Origin: Polyangiaceae bacterium
GTDB lineage: Bacteria > Myxococcota_A > Polyangia > Polyangiales > Polyangiaceae
NCBI GenBank assembly: GCA_025937785.1
Contig: JAICQQ010000044.1
Coordinates: 1-46,360 of the forward strand
Length of the DNA: 46,360 nt
Direction of reading: 5' to 3'
In this document: positions 24,534-33,223 of the stretch, piece by piece
Layout of the letters: each line of letters starts with the position of its first letter
Numbering within the stretch: the stretch's first letter is position 1
Made by a program: the position numbers and the translations under genes
The notes under the pieces: model-generated
Database searches by the model: none
Seen by the model: the letters and a program-made list of their open reading frames with translations, nothing else
What the model was told of the DNA's origin: nothing

Positions 24534-25556
24534 TCAGAAGCGTCCAGACAGGCTCAGCTGGGGGCCGGCACCGACGCCAACTCGAATGCCGTCCGATGCC
24601 TCGGACGCACCGAAGCCCACCAGTATTACGGCTCCCGTCACCGCGCACGCCGCCGCGAGCGCGGCGGACACTGCCAGACGGACGTTGTGCTGCTGGTACT
24701 CCTGCTCGAGCTCGGCGACACGGCGGCCAGGATCGGCGGACGCTTCGCCGCGCTCCAGCGCAACGTTGATGCTCTCGAGCTCCGCCTTGGTGTCGCTTCG
24801 TTGCTCACCGAAGTACATGGCGACCCCGCTCGACACGATCGCCGCTCCCACTAGTGTCCATCCGGCAATGGTCCTGTTCGTCCAGTACGGCGTGTCATTG
24901 CGCCCAGCGCTAGTGGGGAGCTCAGTCGCCGGAGTCGGCACTGCCCCGACCAAAGGAGGCGGTACCGCTACCTGGTTCGGCGCCGCGGCCCGCACGGTCG
25001 TGGAGGGTACCGCCGTAACCTCAGGCGCGGAAGGCACCGCGGGCTCTACCGCCGCGTCGCTCTCCAAGCTGCATTCCGCACCGACCGCCGCGAGCTGGGA
25101 CGCGACCTGCTCTGAATCTTTCTCTTGCCGACGCTGCTGCCGATAGGTTGCCAGAATGTCCTGGACCTCTCGGCAGCGGCCCGCCTTTGCATTCGCCAAC
25201 GCCATGTTGAACAGCACTTCGTGTTGAGGGTAGATGGCGTAGGATCGTTCGAACAGCACTGCGGCTCCCTGGTAATCCCCGGCGTTGAATTTCTGGTACG
25301 CGCGCCAGAACAGTTCGCGACCCACGGCCAGCTCCGCGTGAGCATCGAGCTTGGCGTCGATCGCTCCCGGGTGTGAGCTGGCGCCGCCCGCAGCACCGTT
25401 AGGGTCGTCCTGATCCGGTGCCTTCGCACCGGAAGACACGGGGCCTTCGGCGGTCGCCGCGACACTCGATGCCTGCGCTGCGGCAGGCGCCGGATCGACC
25501 GCGAGGGCTGTCGCGGCGAGCAGCCAACCCCCGAGCGGTCGCTTGAGCATTTGCAT
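24534..25556 (-). CDS. Exported TPR protein with two C-terminal membrane helices
   Basis: 340 residues (the internal ATG at codon 3 is an alternative start). A signal peptide (GGWLLAATALAVDPAPAAAQA) is followed by a small TPR-like unit (about 75-145: AYQKFNAGDYQGAAVLFERS, HEVLFNMALANAKAGRCREV), a Pro/Ala/Val-rich linker, a transmembrane segment (TIAGWTLVGAAIVSSGVAMYF), a helical Glu-rich loop, and a second segment (LAVSAALAAACAVTGAVILVG). This architecture recurs in many myxobacterial unknowns. It probably sits in the envelope and binds a protein partner. It is convergent with the large TPR gene, 19 bases apart. Confidence 0.75.
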   Translation of the reverse strand: MQMLKRPLGGWLLAATALAVDPAPAAAQASSVAATAEGPVSSGAKAPDQDDPNGAAGGASSHPGAIDAKLDAHAELAVGRELFWRAYQKFNAGDYQGAAVLFERSYAIYPQHEVLFNMALANAKAGRCREVQDILATYRQQRRQEKDSEQVASQLAAVGAECSLESDAAVEPAVPSAPEVTAVPSTTVRAAAPNQVAVPPPLVGAVPTPATELPTSAGRNDTPYWTNRTIAGWTLVGAAIVSSGVAMYFGEQRSDTKAELESINVALERGEASADPGRRVAELEQEYQQHNVRLAVSAALAAACAVTGAVILVGFGASEASDGIRVGVGAGPQLSLSGRF

Positions 25557-26059
25557 GGTGTCACCGTCGGGCGTTGCCTATGAACCCGCCCGCCAACTTC
25601 GAAGCCAGCTTACCCGATGATGCGCAGCGACCGGTACGTCCAAAATAGTCGACACTGCGCGCTCGAGGCCTGCGCCTACGCGCAGCTTGCTGCTTTGACG
25701 TGCGTGCCAGCAGTTTCGCGACGTTGCCCAAAGCGTAATCGAATGGATCCGGGCCGCGAGCTGTCGCGCATTTGTTAGCGTTCGTACACATCGAGTTTCG
25801 AGTGTGCTTCGAGATCGCAGTGACCTTCGACCGCTTACGCGCTGGACGCGCAGGGCACGCAACTCGCTAGAAATTCTGCGACGAACACGTGTCCAGAATC
25901 TTTGCCACTTGTGAGTCGAGGTGGATGTGGGCTTAGTACGGCTGAGGTTCTTCGTTGCCACGGGAGATGCTCCCGCAACAAGGGACCAGCTCGGAGGCGA
26001 CTTTGGCACCACGCAACCGCGTCGAATTGGCCAGGGAGGGCAAGACATGCAGGCGACGA
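25557..26059. other. Divergent intergenic region
   Basis: About 500 bases between divergent starts. The open frames here have no family resemblance and no consistent third-position GC bias. No clear promoter hexamers or strong inverted repeats were recognised. Confidence 0.4.
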
Positions 26060-28195
26060 TTGCCTCGCTGTGCCACCTACCGCTGGTTGATCGGGTGGCT
26101 GGTGGCGAGCGCATGCTCCGATCTTCCGATCGGCCAGTGCTACCCGTGCACGTCCGAGTGCCCGAGCGGCTACCAGTGTCACGGCGGCTTTTGCGCGCCT
26201 CAGGATGACCTCGATGCTTGCGAACAGTCCGCGGATGGAGTGGGAGGGGCGAGCACGGCCGCTGCGCCAGACGCGTCGGCCGCGTCCAACACCAGCGGCC
26301 AGGGCGGAAGCAGCAGCGGCGAAGGCGGGGCCCCCACTGACGGCAGCGGCGGCATGGGCTCGGAGCCGAACGCTTCGCAGAGTTCGGTCGCCGCCGGGGG
26401 CAACGAAAACCCAGCGGCATCTGGAGGCGTTTCCGGCGGCTTCGGCGGCAACTCCGAGGCGGGAAGCGCAGGCAGCGCTGGGGCCGAGTCGAACGACACA
26501 GCGACGACCGGGGGCGACTCCTGCACGGGTGGTTGCAAGCCCGAAATCGTGACCCCGAGACGCCTGCCGGGAGCGTGCGCGGGCGAGGAGATTCGGATTC
26601 AGTTCGAGGCTCGCTGCGAGTGCGATGACGAAGCGGGGGTCCAAAACCTGAGCTGGCAGCCCGTCAGCGCACCGAACTTGACGCTGTCGAACGACGGCCT
26701 GCTGACGGGCGTGCCGGAGCAAGCGTCTTATGACTTCGACGTCACCGTCCTCATCGACGCTAGCGTTGCCGCGCGAGGCACGTTCCAGCTCGACATCTGG
26801 GACAACTGTCATGCCTTCTTCGTAGCGGATGCAGGCGCAGAAGCCTCACAGGTAGTGGCGGTACGCCTCGACAACGGCGAAGACACGCCGCTTCCGCGGA
26901 CATTGGGCGACGACGCCTCGGTCCCGGCGTTCGAAGTCTCGCCCGACGGAACGTTCCTGGCCCAGGTCGAGACCCTGGAGGCGCTGACCAAACTCCACCT
27001 GTTCTCGGTCAGCAACGACCAGATCAACCCGCTAGCCATCGAGCACTCCGGAAACTACATCACCCACGAATTTTCGCGGAATTCTCGCTGGCTGGCCATT
27101 CTGAGCACGAATCCCGAAGTCGAGCACGAGCGGCTCATCGAGGTGGTCGACTTGGGGGCAGATCCCGTGGAGCTAGTAGGTTCGGATTCGATCGAGCACA
27201 CGGCTGGTCTCGCGTGGTCGGACGCCGACGGGTTGATCTATACCGCGCCCTCTCCCTTCGCTCCGATCTTCGATGCTGTGTACGAGCGCGCTATCACAAC
27301 CGACGGTTTAGAACCCGAAGTGGTCTACCCAGAGACCGAAGCGATGATGAATCCGCTGACCCAGTTCCTGGTAGGCGACGGCGGTTTCTTCACGGTGCGC
27401 GTGGCCCAAGCGTACTACCACGACCGGGAGGCTGGCGTGCGCCAGCTCGCCTTTCCGGACGCGGTCTCTCCCGCGCTCGGCTGGATGGCGGTCGAGGAAG
27501 GCGAGGGTATGCGGATCGACCCCGTCGACCGGGATGTGCTATCGGAGCTCCCGTACGCCGTGGCAACGGCCTGCGACGTCGTCAGCGCCTGGTCGGGGGA
27601 CGACTCGACATTCGTCTGCTCGAACATGTCGAGCACGGTGGTCTACGCTACCGGTGAAGACGAACTGGAAGGGATCGCGCTAGCGCTGCCCGAGGGTTTT
27701 CGCGGTCCGACGCCGCGCATGGCTCTCTCCGAACATGGCACTTGGTTCGCCTTCGTCCCGGACGACGGCGGGCTCGCGTTGCTCCGCCGAGCGGACTTTT
27801 CGAATGGTCTCGACGACGCAGCGCGCCTGGCAATCCCCGAGGTGGGCACCAACGAATGGGACTTCTTCTTCACCAAGGACGAGGCTCATCTGATTGTCCA
27901 GCGCGGCAGAGAACTTCGCGTCGCCAGGTTGGGCACGACCGTATCCGCGTTCGAGCCCGTCGGCGTTGCGCTACGAGCGGTGCCTGACTGCATCGCCAGC
28001 TGGGAAACCGATTTCCAGCGCTGGTGCGGCGCGCCTCGCTTTGCTGGGAATCTGACGATCTCGAACAGAGAAACGCATTTGGCGTTCGTCGGGAACGACG
28101 ACGTCGCGCGCGTCGTGGACCTGGCAACGCTGACGCCAACCGTGCTCGGCTCGGTCGCTGCATCGTGCACTCACGATTGTGTTCAGCTGAGATGA
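26060..28195 (+). CDS. Secreted lipoprotein with Cys-rich head and propeller-like domain
   Basis: 711 residues if the TTG at 26060 is used, which places a normal signal peptide (PRCATYRWLIGWLVASAC) at the front; a TTG at 26027 and an ATG at 25955 give longer, less likely forms. After the lipid Cys comes a compact Cys motif (CYPCTSECPSGYQCHGGFC), then about 100 residues of Gly/Ser/Ala linker, an Ig-like putative segment (LSNDGLLTGVPEQASYDFDV) typical of He_PIG domains, and about 450 residues of repeated strands with SPDGTFLAQVE, SRNSRWLAIL, SEHGTWFAFVPD and SNRETHLAFVGND, a WD40/TolB-like propeller pattern. It is probably an outer-membrane or surface lipoprotein; the ligand is unknown. Confidence 0.78.
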   Translation: MPRCATYRWLIGWLVASACSDLPIGQCYPCTSECPSGYQCHGGFCAPQDDLDACEQSADGVGGASTAAAPDASAASNTSGQGGSSSGEGGAPTDGSGGMGSEPNASQSSVAAGGNENPAASGGVSGGFGGNSEAGSAGSAGAESNDTATTGGDSCTGGCKPEIVTPRRLPGACAGEEIRIQFEARCECDDEAGVQNLSWQPVSAPNLTLSNDGLLTGVPEQASYDFDVTVLIDASVAARGTFQLDIWDNCHAFFVADAGAEASQVVAVRLDNGEDTPLPRTLGDDASVPAFEVSPDGTFLAQVETLEALTKLHLFSVSNDQINPLAIEHSGNYITHEFSRNSRWLAILSTNPEVEHERLIEVVDLGADPVELVGSDSIEHTAGLAWSDADGLIYTAPSPFAPIFDAVYERAITTDGLEPEVVYPETEAMMNPLTQFLVGDGGFFTVRVAQAYYHDREAGVRQLAFPDAVSPALGWMAVEEGEGMRIDPVDRDVLSELPYAVATACDVVSAWSGDDSTFVCSNMSSTVVYATGEDELEGIALALPEGFRGPTPRMALSEHGTWFAFVPDDGGLALLRRADFSNGLDDAARLAIPEVGTNEWDFFFTKDEAHLIVQRGRELRVARLGTTVSAFEPVGVALRAVPDCIASWETDFQRWCGAPRFAGNLTISNRETHLAFVGNDDVARVVDLATLTPTVLGSVAASCTHDCVQLR

Positions 28196-28266
28196 TCAGT
28201 CGATGCTTATGCTTCTATTAGAATAACCCCATTGAACGCCACCACACTCGCTAGGGAGCAAACACC

Positions 28267-28578
28267 ATGTGCGGACCAACCCCAACATTCCAGGGCAAGA
28301 TCAAGAAGATCAAAGATCATATCCCCAAGGTCTTGATCTCGGGCTTTGACGTCGACCCGACCAAACCGGGCCTCAAGCATTCGCTCTACTTCATCGACCC
28401 CGACACGGCTTCGGTGTGCAACGCACGAGACTACACCTCACACAAGATCTACCAGTTCCACGAAGACGACTATCAGGACGTGCTCAACTGGTTGACGAAC
28501 GGCGGAAAGATCAAGCTGTTTGGGGAAGCCACCGGGAATCCCCCGTACCTCAACCCCGCTGGCTGGACGGGGGTCTGA
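28267..28578 (+). CDS. Small protein of unknown function, first of a pair
   Basis: 103 residues. An AGGGAG lies about 9 bases before the ATG, and a good -10-like TAGAAT is at 28219-28224. The protein is soluble, Lys/Asp-rich and strand-rich (GKIKKIKDHIPKVLISGFDV, KHSLYFIDPDTASVCNARDY, YQDVLNWLTNGGKIKLFGEA). I recognise no family. Codon use is visibly less G/C-biased than the flanking genes, with many AAG/AAA lysines, hinting at acquisition. The next gene begins 3 bases after its stop, so the two form an operon. Confidence 0.65.
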   Translation: MCGPTPTFQGKIKKIKDHIPKVLISGFDVDPTKPGLKHSLYFIDPDTASVCNARDYTSHKIYQFHEDDYQDVLNWLTNGGKIKLFGEATGNPPYLNPAGWTGV

Positions 28579-28580
28579 TC

Positions 28581-28928
28581 ATGTCGTTAGAAAAAGCTGC
28601 AGCCAAACCCACCGCGCTCCGTCCGAGCGAACCGCCACCAAGCCAGTCGTTTCCCAAAGGCCACAGCGGCTCCCACTCCCCGTACGAGCTGCGGGTCAAA
28701 GAGGACACGACGCTCTTCACGGGCAAGGACTTGACACTGGTAACGAAGCTCGACGGCTGCGCGCATGACGTGATCGTACATATCGTCTTCGTCGATGGGG
28801 GAGAGACGCGGTTGGATGCCGGATTCTCCGAAGGCGGCGAGGTCGACTCTCTGTTCGTGCGGCTGCCCAAAGCGGCGAAGCAAACGCTGATCAAGCAGTT
28901 GCTCACGACTCAAAAGCTCGTCCTCTGA
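28581..28928 (+). CDS. Small protein of unknown function, second of a pair
   Basis: 115 residues from the ATG at 28581, two bases beyond the previous stop codon, so probably translated by coupling. A Pro/Ser-rich N-terminus of about 35 residues precedes a compact domain (YELRVKEDTTLFTGKDLTLV, TKLDGCAHDVIVHIVFVDGG, FVRLPKAAKQTLIKQLLTTQ) of strands followed by a C-terminal helix. There is no signal peptide or membrane helix. No family is recognised. The pairing of two small soluble unknowns could be a toxin-antidote or effector-immunity type set, but nothing in the sequence proves it. Confidence 0.62.
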   Translation: MSLEKAAAKPTALRPSEPPPSQSFPKGHSGSHSPYELRVKEDTTLFTGKDLTLVTKLDGCAHDVIVHIVFVDGGETRLDAGFSEGGEVDSLFVRLPKAAKQTLIKQLLTTQKLVL

Positions 28929-29325
28929 GCCTCGCCGAGGCGAAGGAGACTCACCACCGTCATCCAAGCGCCTAGCCCCTGAGTCACTCGACGTGTCGAG
29001 GTCGCGAATGCGCCACGCGCCTGTCGAGGGCGAGGCCAGCGCAAGTCGCAGGCGAGCTCCCTTGACAGGCGCGCGAGCGCACGCACAAATTGGAATCAAG
29101 CTCGAGAGTCGGCTCTTCAAGCGTTCGAGAGGGTGCTGCGTCAGGGAGTCCTGTCCGGCTAGTCCGGACCTCGGGCCAATGTGTTTCGGATCCCGAGCGA
29201 CACGGGCCCGTCGTCCCCCCTGCCCGATCAGGTGCACCAAAAACACCTCCGCTGGACCGCAACGACATGCATTATGCACGCATTATGCAGTGCACTGCGT
29301 GGTATACCCTGGGGAAACTGCAGTG
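28929..29325. other. Convergent intergenic region with palindromes
   Basis: Nearly 400 bases between two converging genes, longer than usual for this window. It contains a perfect inverted repeat CTCGAC-GT-GTCGAG (28987-29000), a TTGACA hexamer (29062-29067) without a good -10, and a tandem palindrome block. No coding frame is supported; an ncRNA is possible but unproven. Confidence 0.4.
29268..29289. repeat. Two adjacent 10-bp palindromic repeats, 11-bp period
   Basis: GCATTATGCA occurs at 29269-29278 and 29280-29289. The first copy is part of TGCAT-T-ATGCA, a perfect inverted repeat around one base. A period of 11 bases puts both sites on about the same face of the helix, as in operators bound by two dimers. 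The A+T content contrasts with the surroundings. Confidence 0.55.
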
Positions 29326-30126
29326 TTACGGACCGACCCGAGGACGGGAACCCTGCTCGAGAAACGCAAGCAGGCGAGCGACGCACGGGTCGTGCCCCAG
29401 CTCCCGTGCAGCCACCTTCCGGCCTTCCGTTCGTGGCATTTGCTTACCGAAGATGATTTTGAAGGCCTGCTTCAGGGCGTCTTGCGACGCCTGAGGCAGT
29501 GACGCGCGAGTGATACCCACGTGGTTCAGCGCCCGGACGCGGGCGCGATCCCCCTGGGCGATCATGAATGGCGGGACATCGTGCTCGACGCGCGCCCCCC
29601 CGGCCACGAAGCAGAGCTCGCCGAGCCGCACGTAGGGCGCCACCGCCACCTGGCCTCCGCAGACGGCGCCCCGCTGCACGATCACATGACCACCCAGCGT
29701 GGTCAGGTTCGTCAGCACGACATCGTCGGCGATTTCGCAGTCGTGCGCGACGTGTGCGCCAGCCATCAGCAGGCAACGAGCCCCCAAGCGGGTGATGCCC
29801 GTGCCCTTCGTGGTGCCGCGATGAACGGTCACCTGCTCGCGGAACACGCAACCCGGGCCCGCGACCAGACGCGTCGGCTCGCCTCGGAACGTGCGATCTT
29901 GCGGTGCCGCTCCGAGCGTCGCATACGGAAAGATCAAGGTATCTGGACCCAGTTCCGTGGGTCCGAGCACCGTGGCGTGCGCGATCAGCCGCGTGCCTGC
30001 ACCGAGCCGTACGTCTCTGCCGACGACGCAAAAGGGCCCGACCGAGACCCCCGGTTCCAGCTCGGCGCCTGGTTCGACCACCGCCGTCGGGTGCACGGTC
30101 ACCTCGGCTGAGTGGGCGCTGCTCAC
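29326..30126 (-). CDS. lpxA: Acyl-ACP--UDP-N-acetylglucosamine O-acyltransferase LpxA
   Basis: 266 residues starting at a GTG that overlaps the lpxD stop in GTGA; the longer open frame upstream is lpxD antiframe. The N-terminal two thirds are hexapeptide repeats of a left-handed beta helix, with the catalytic His in HVAHDCEIAD and the family strings GGHVIVQRGAVCGG, VEHDVPPFMIAQGDRARVRA and LNHVGI. The C-terminal helices (LPQASQDALKQAFKIIFGKQ) match LpxA. It adds the first acyl chain in lipid A synthesis, in the cytoplasm. fabZ, usually between lpxD and lpxA, is absent here. Confidence 0.95.
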   Translation of the reverse strand: MSSAHSAEVTVHPTAVVEPGAELEPGVSVGPFCVVGRDVRLGAGTRLIAHATVLGPTELGPDTLIFPYATLGAAPQDRTFRGEPTRLVAGPGCVFREQVTVHRGTTKGTGITRLGARCLLMAGAHVAHDCEIADDVVLTNLTTLGGHVIVQRGAVCGGQVAVAPYVRLGELCFVAGGARVEHDVPPFMIAQGDRARVRALNHVGITRASLPQASQDALKQAFKIIFGKQMPRTEGRKVAARELGHDPCVARLLAFLEQGSRPRVGP

Positions 30127-31049
30127 GTCGCTGGCCCCTTCGCGCGCATCAGCCAGGCCATGCGACGCAACCAGCGCACGCGCGGCACGGCGGGAAACCC
30201 CGCCACCACTGCGCCCGGAGCGATATCCGAGACGATGCCGCTCTTGGCGGCCACGCGTGCGGCTCGCCCGACGCGCACGTGATCGGCGACGCCCGTCTGT
30301 CCACCGAGCCAGACATCGTCTTCGAGCTCGACGGAACCAGCCAGGCCGACTTGTGCCGCCATGAAGCAACGGGCGCCGACCTTGGCGTTGTGTCCGATGT
30401 GGACGTGCGCGTCGAGTTTGCTCCCGGGCCCGACCACGGTAGGACCCAGCGTGCCGGCATCGACCGTACACAGCGCCCCGATCTCGACGTCGTCCTCGAT
30501 CACCACACCACCCAGCTGCGGTATCCGGCGTGAGCTGCCGCCGGGACCGTGCGCAAACCCAAAGCCGGCACGTCCGAGCACCGCTCCGGCGCCGACGACC
30601 ACGCGCGCCCCGAGCTGGACCCCGCCGTACACGACCGAGTGCGCTTCTAGACGACAACCTGGCCCCACGCTGGCACCGGCGAACACCACGCTGCTCTTGG
30701 CCACGCTGGCGTCGGGAGCGATCGCGGGCGGCTCTTTCGGGGTCCAGAGCACGAGGGCATCCTCGAGCAGTTCCGCGAGCACCCACCATGGATTGGGGTG
30801 CACCCAGCGCTGCCCTACGGGCGCGCGATCTCGCAGTTCCCGCGCCACCAGCACCAGCCGCGCACCGAGCCCCGCCCGCGGCAGCGCGCGCGCCGAAGTC
30901 AGCGGGACGAGCGCCGCGTCGTTCGGTTCCGCTGAAGGTGCCGCCAGCGCTGTGATCGTGCGGCGGTCGAGGCCCGGATCGAGCTCACCGCCGTGCTGCC
31001 GCAGGAGGTCTGCCAGGACTCGCGGCGTCCGGAGCGCGATCGACACCAT
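30123..31049 (-). CDS. lpxD: UDP-3-O-acylglucosamine N-acyltransferase LpxD
   Basis: 308 residues, somewhat shorter than the usual 340. The N-terminal uridine-binding domain (to about residue 105, ending HPNPWWVLAELLE) is followed by hexapeptide repeats, GRAGFGFAHGP (family GSDGFGFA), the catalytic His in HVHIGHNAKVG, and GGQTGVADHVRVG. It transfers the second, amide-linked acyl chain to the LpxA/LpxC product. It overlaps lpxA by 4 bases and follows ompH by 64 bases in the same direction, the conserved envelope-gene order. Confidence 0.95.
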   Translation of the reverse strand: MVSIALRTPRVLADLLRQHGGELDPGLDRRTITALAAPSAEPNDAALVPLTSARALPRAGLGARLVLVARELRDRAPVGQRWVHPNPWWVLAELLEDALVLWTPKEPPAIAPDASVAKSSVVFAGASVGPGCRLEAHSVVYGGVQLGARVVVGAGAVLGRAGFGFAHGPGGSSRRIPQLGGVVIEDDVEIGALCTVDAGTLGPTVVGPGSKLDAHVHIGHNAKVGARCFMAAQVGLAGSVELEDDVWLGGQTGVADHVRVGRAARVAAKSGIVSDIAPGAVVAGFPAVPRVRWLRRMAWLMRAKGPAT

Positions 31050-31113
31050 GAAAACGGCCTTGCGCTAAGATCGTGCCTTGCGCTGAGATCGTGGAAGACG
31101 ATCGAGCGCGAGG

Positions 31114-31719
31114 TTATGGCTTTTTAGCAGCGGCTGCCGGTGCGGCGGGTGCCGGTGCCGCTGCTGCAGGCGCGGGTGCTGCCCCTTCCGCGCCGGGGGT
31201 AGCGCCGGAGTTGTAGAGCGTGATGAGCTGATCGGTGAGATCGAGATCGCTCCTGACGTAGGGCACCGCTTGCTTGTCGACGATCAGATCGAGCCCCTTC
31301 TGCGTCGCCAGGCGCCGGATCAAGCCCATGGCGCGCTGGAAGATCGGTTGGGTCAGCTCGTTCTGCTTCTTCTGCATCTCTTTGTTGTATTCGACGAATA
31401 CGGTCTGCAGCTGCATCATCTCGCGCTGCCACTTCTCGACGCGCTTCGTGAGTGCTTCTTGGCTCAACACGCCGCGCTGCTTCTCGATGTCGTCGCGCTC
31501 TTTCTGCAAGTCGACCTGCTTCTTGTCGAGCTCGCGCTGGCGGCTGTCGAAGAGCTTTTTCAGGGTCGCCTGCATCCTGAGCCCGTCTTCGGTCTCCATG
31601 ATCGCTCGCTGAGTATCGACCACTGCTACTTTGGTGCTCGACTCGGCTGCCACTGGCGTGCTCACGGACCCAAGCGCCAAGCAGACGGCGACGACACTAC
31701 CCAAGCGAGCGATTTTCAT
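31114..31719 (-). CDS. skp: OmpH/Skp periplasmic chaperone
   Basis: 201 residues with a signal peptide (GSVVAVCLALGSVSTPVAA), then the Skp pattern: KVAVVDTQRAIMETEDG, a long coiled coil (QRELDKKQVDLQKERDDIEK to about 130) and the closing strand region LATQKGLDLIVDKQAVPYV. A Pro/Ala-rich tail of about 30 residues is extra. Skp trimers hold unfolded outer-membrane proteins in the periplasm. Its place just upstream of lpxD is the classic arrangement; bamA is not in the window. Confidence 0.92.
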   Translation of the reverse strand: MKIARLGSVVAVCLALGSVSTPVAAESSTKVAVVDTQRAIMETEDGLRMQATLKKLFDSRQRELDKKQVDLQKERDDIEKQRGVLSQEALTKRVEKWQREMMQLQTVFVEYNKEMQKKQNELTQPIFQRAMGLIRRLATQKGLDLIVDKQAVPYVRSDLDLTDQLITLYNSGATPGAEGAAPAPAAAAPAPAAPAAAAKKP

Positions 31720-31863
31720 GCGGCTCGGCTTAGCGGCCTACGGCGATGAGGTCAAGAGGTCCCTATCGGATTTCCGCCAGTTCGCGGCCAATCCCGCGGG
31801 TTCTCTGGATTTCCGTCCCGAACCGCGGCTCGGACGGCGCTGGGGAGGGAGCACGCCCTCGGT

Positions 31864-33198
31864 TCACAACAGTACGAGTTCGTCCGCGTCAGTGGCCTCT
31901 TGCGCCACGAGACTGCGCGTTTCTTCGTCGCGCTTCACCGCGAGTTCGTACAGCTCGGCCAGCACTTCCGGGTGCGCCTTGATCAGATCGAGAAACTCGT
32001 CGCGGGGCAGGTGCAGCGTGACGGTAGGATGTTCGGCCACGACATCCGCGTTCGAGGGGCGGCGCAACACCAGCGCCACCTCGCCCACCACGTCTCCTGG
32101 ACCCAACTTGCTGATGGCCAGATCGTCGTCGGAGAGATCGGCGTCGGAGCGGTGAATCACCGAGAGCGAACCGGAGGCGACCAAGTAGAGCCCGGACGAC
32201 TCTTCACCCTGCGTGATCAACTTGTCGCCGGTTTCGAAGGTGCGCGTCACGAAGCGCTCGAGCAACGCGGCTCGTTTCGCGGGGCGGACCGCCCCCAGGA
32301 TCGAGCTCGTGCGCACGAGGTTGTCGATCATTCGGCGGCGGGTGAACTGAGCCAGCGTCGCGCCGATGGTCGGCTCGCTGCTGGCGACCTCGTCGAGCGC
32401 CTCTTTGCTGGCGCGGAGCACGACGCTCGGGCGGCAAGCCAGCACGCTGGCAGCGCGGGGAGATCGCGACAGCAGCGACATCTCTCCGAACAGCGCGCCC
32501 GAACCGAGGCGCGCCAGCGTGATGGGTTCGACGTCGGGATCGCGGCTTTGGCGGCGTACTTCGAGCTCGCCGCGCGCCACCACGTAAGCCTCGCTGCCTG
32601 GCGTGCCTTCTTCGATCAAAATCTGACCGGTGTCCACGGCTAGCTCTTGGAAGGCCGTCATGAGCGACGACAGCGCGTCTGCCTCCAGCGAGGAGAACAG
32701 CACCTGCGGCGGTACCAGCAGGGGCAGATCCGAAACACCGGCGAGCGCAGTTTCTGCCTGCTCGATCACTCGCTCGACTCGAGCGTAAAGCGCCGCACCA
32801 GTTTCTTCCAACGCGGTGCCGGGGGGCAGCGCCATGGTGATCTCAGGGGGAACTCGTCGCTCGACCAGGTTTTCGGAGCCCTTGGCGAAGGTGCGCGCGA
32901 TCTCTTCGAGGAACTCGGCAGCGTCGACCCCAGAACGCTCGAGCTCGCGGCACGCGGCCAGCGCCAACGGCAGATTGCCCGAGCGAATCGCCTGGCGAAT
33001 CGCCAGCTGACACGCGGAGGCGGAGAGCTCTTGCTGGCCGACGTCCGACAGCGTGCGTCCGATCAGGAACAAGCCCACCGGGTTGGCCGGAGCGCCCTCG
33101 ACGAAGTGCGCCGCGATCTGCAACGCCCCCTGATGGTCCGCGGAGATCGACAGCGACAAGGCGCGGTCCAACGGGCTCTGAACAGGGCTCGAAGTCAT
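31864..33198 (-). CDS. Protein with two cyclic-nucleotide-binding domains and helical N-terminus
   Basis: 444 residues from the ATG at 33196-33198 (MTSSPVQSPLDRAL); upstream codons overlap the end of hrcA and are unlikely. The first about 130 residues are TPR-like helices. The first cNMP domain (about 170-285) has the phosphate-binding cassette FGEMSLLSRSPRAASV with the key Glu and Arg. The second (about 300-420) reads VGEVALVLRRPSNADV, where the Arg of the cassette is replaced by Ser-Asn, so it may not bind nucleotide. There is no DNA-binding domain. It lies 25 bases after hrcA and is likely cotranscribed. Confidence 0.85.
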   Translation of the reverse strand: MTSSPVQSPLDRALSLSISADHQGALQIAAHFVEGAPANPVGLFLIGRTLSDVGQQELSASACQLAIRQAIRSGNLPLALAACRELERSGVDAAEFLEEIARTFAKGSENLVERRVPPEITMALPPGTALEETGAALYARVERVIEQAETALAGVSDLPLLVPPQVLFSSLEADALSSLMTAFQELAVDTGQILIEEGTPGSEAYVVARGELEVRRQSRDPDVEPITLARLGSGALFGEMSLLSRSPRAASVLACRPSVVLRASKEALDEVASSEPTIGATLAQFTRRRMIDNLVRTSSILGAVRPAKRAALLERFVTRTFETGDKLITQGEESSGLYLVASGSLSVIHRSDADLSDDDLAISKLGPGDVVGEVALVLRRPSNADVVAEHPTVTLHLPRDEFLDLIKAHPEVLAELYELAVKRDEETRSLVAQEATDADELVLL

Positions 33199-33223
33199 AA
33201 GGTGGGCCGACCGCGGGAGCGTA

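Noticed and set aside
25578..26420. Minus-strand Arg-rich frame across the gap before the propeller lipoprotein
   Set aside because: It runs antisense into the lipoprotein gene, has no motif and biased low-complexity composition.
30127..30789. Extended N-terminus of lpxA
   Set aside because: This part is Arg/Gly-rich out-of-frame lpxD; LpxA begins at the GTG in the GTGA overlap.
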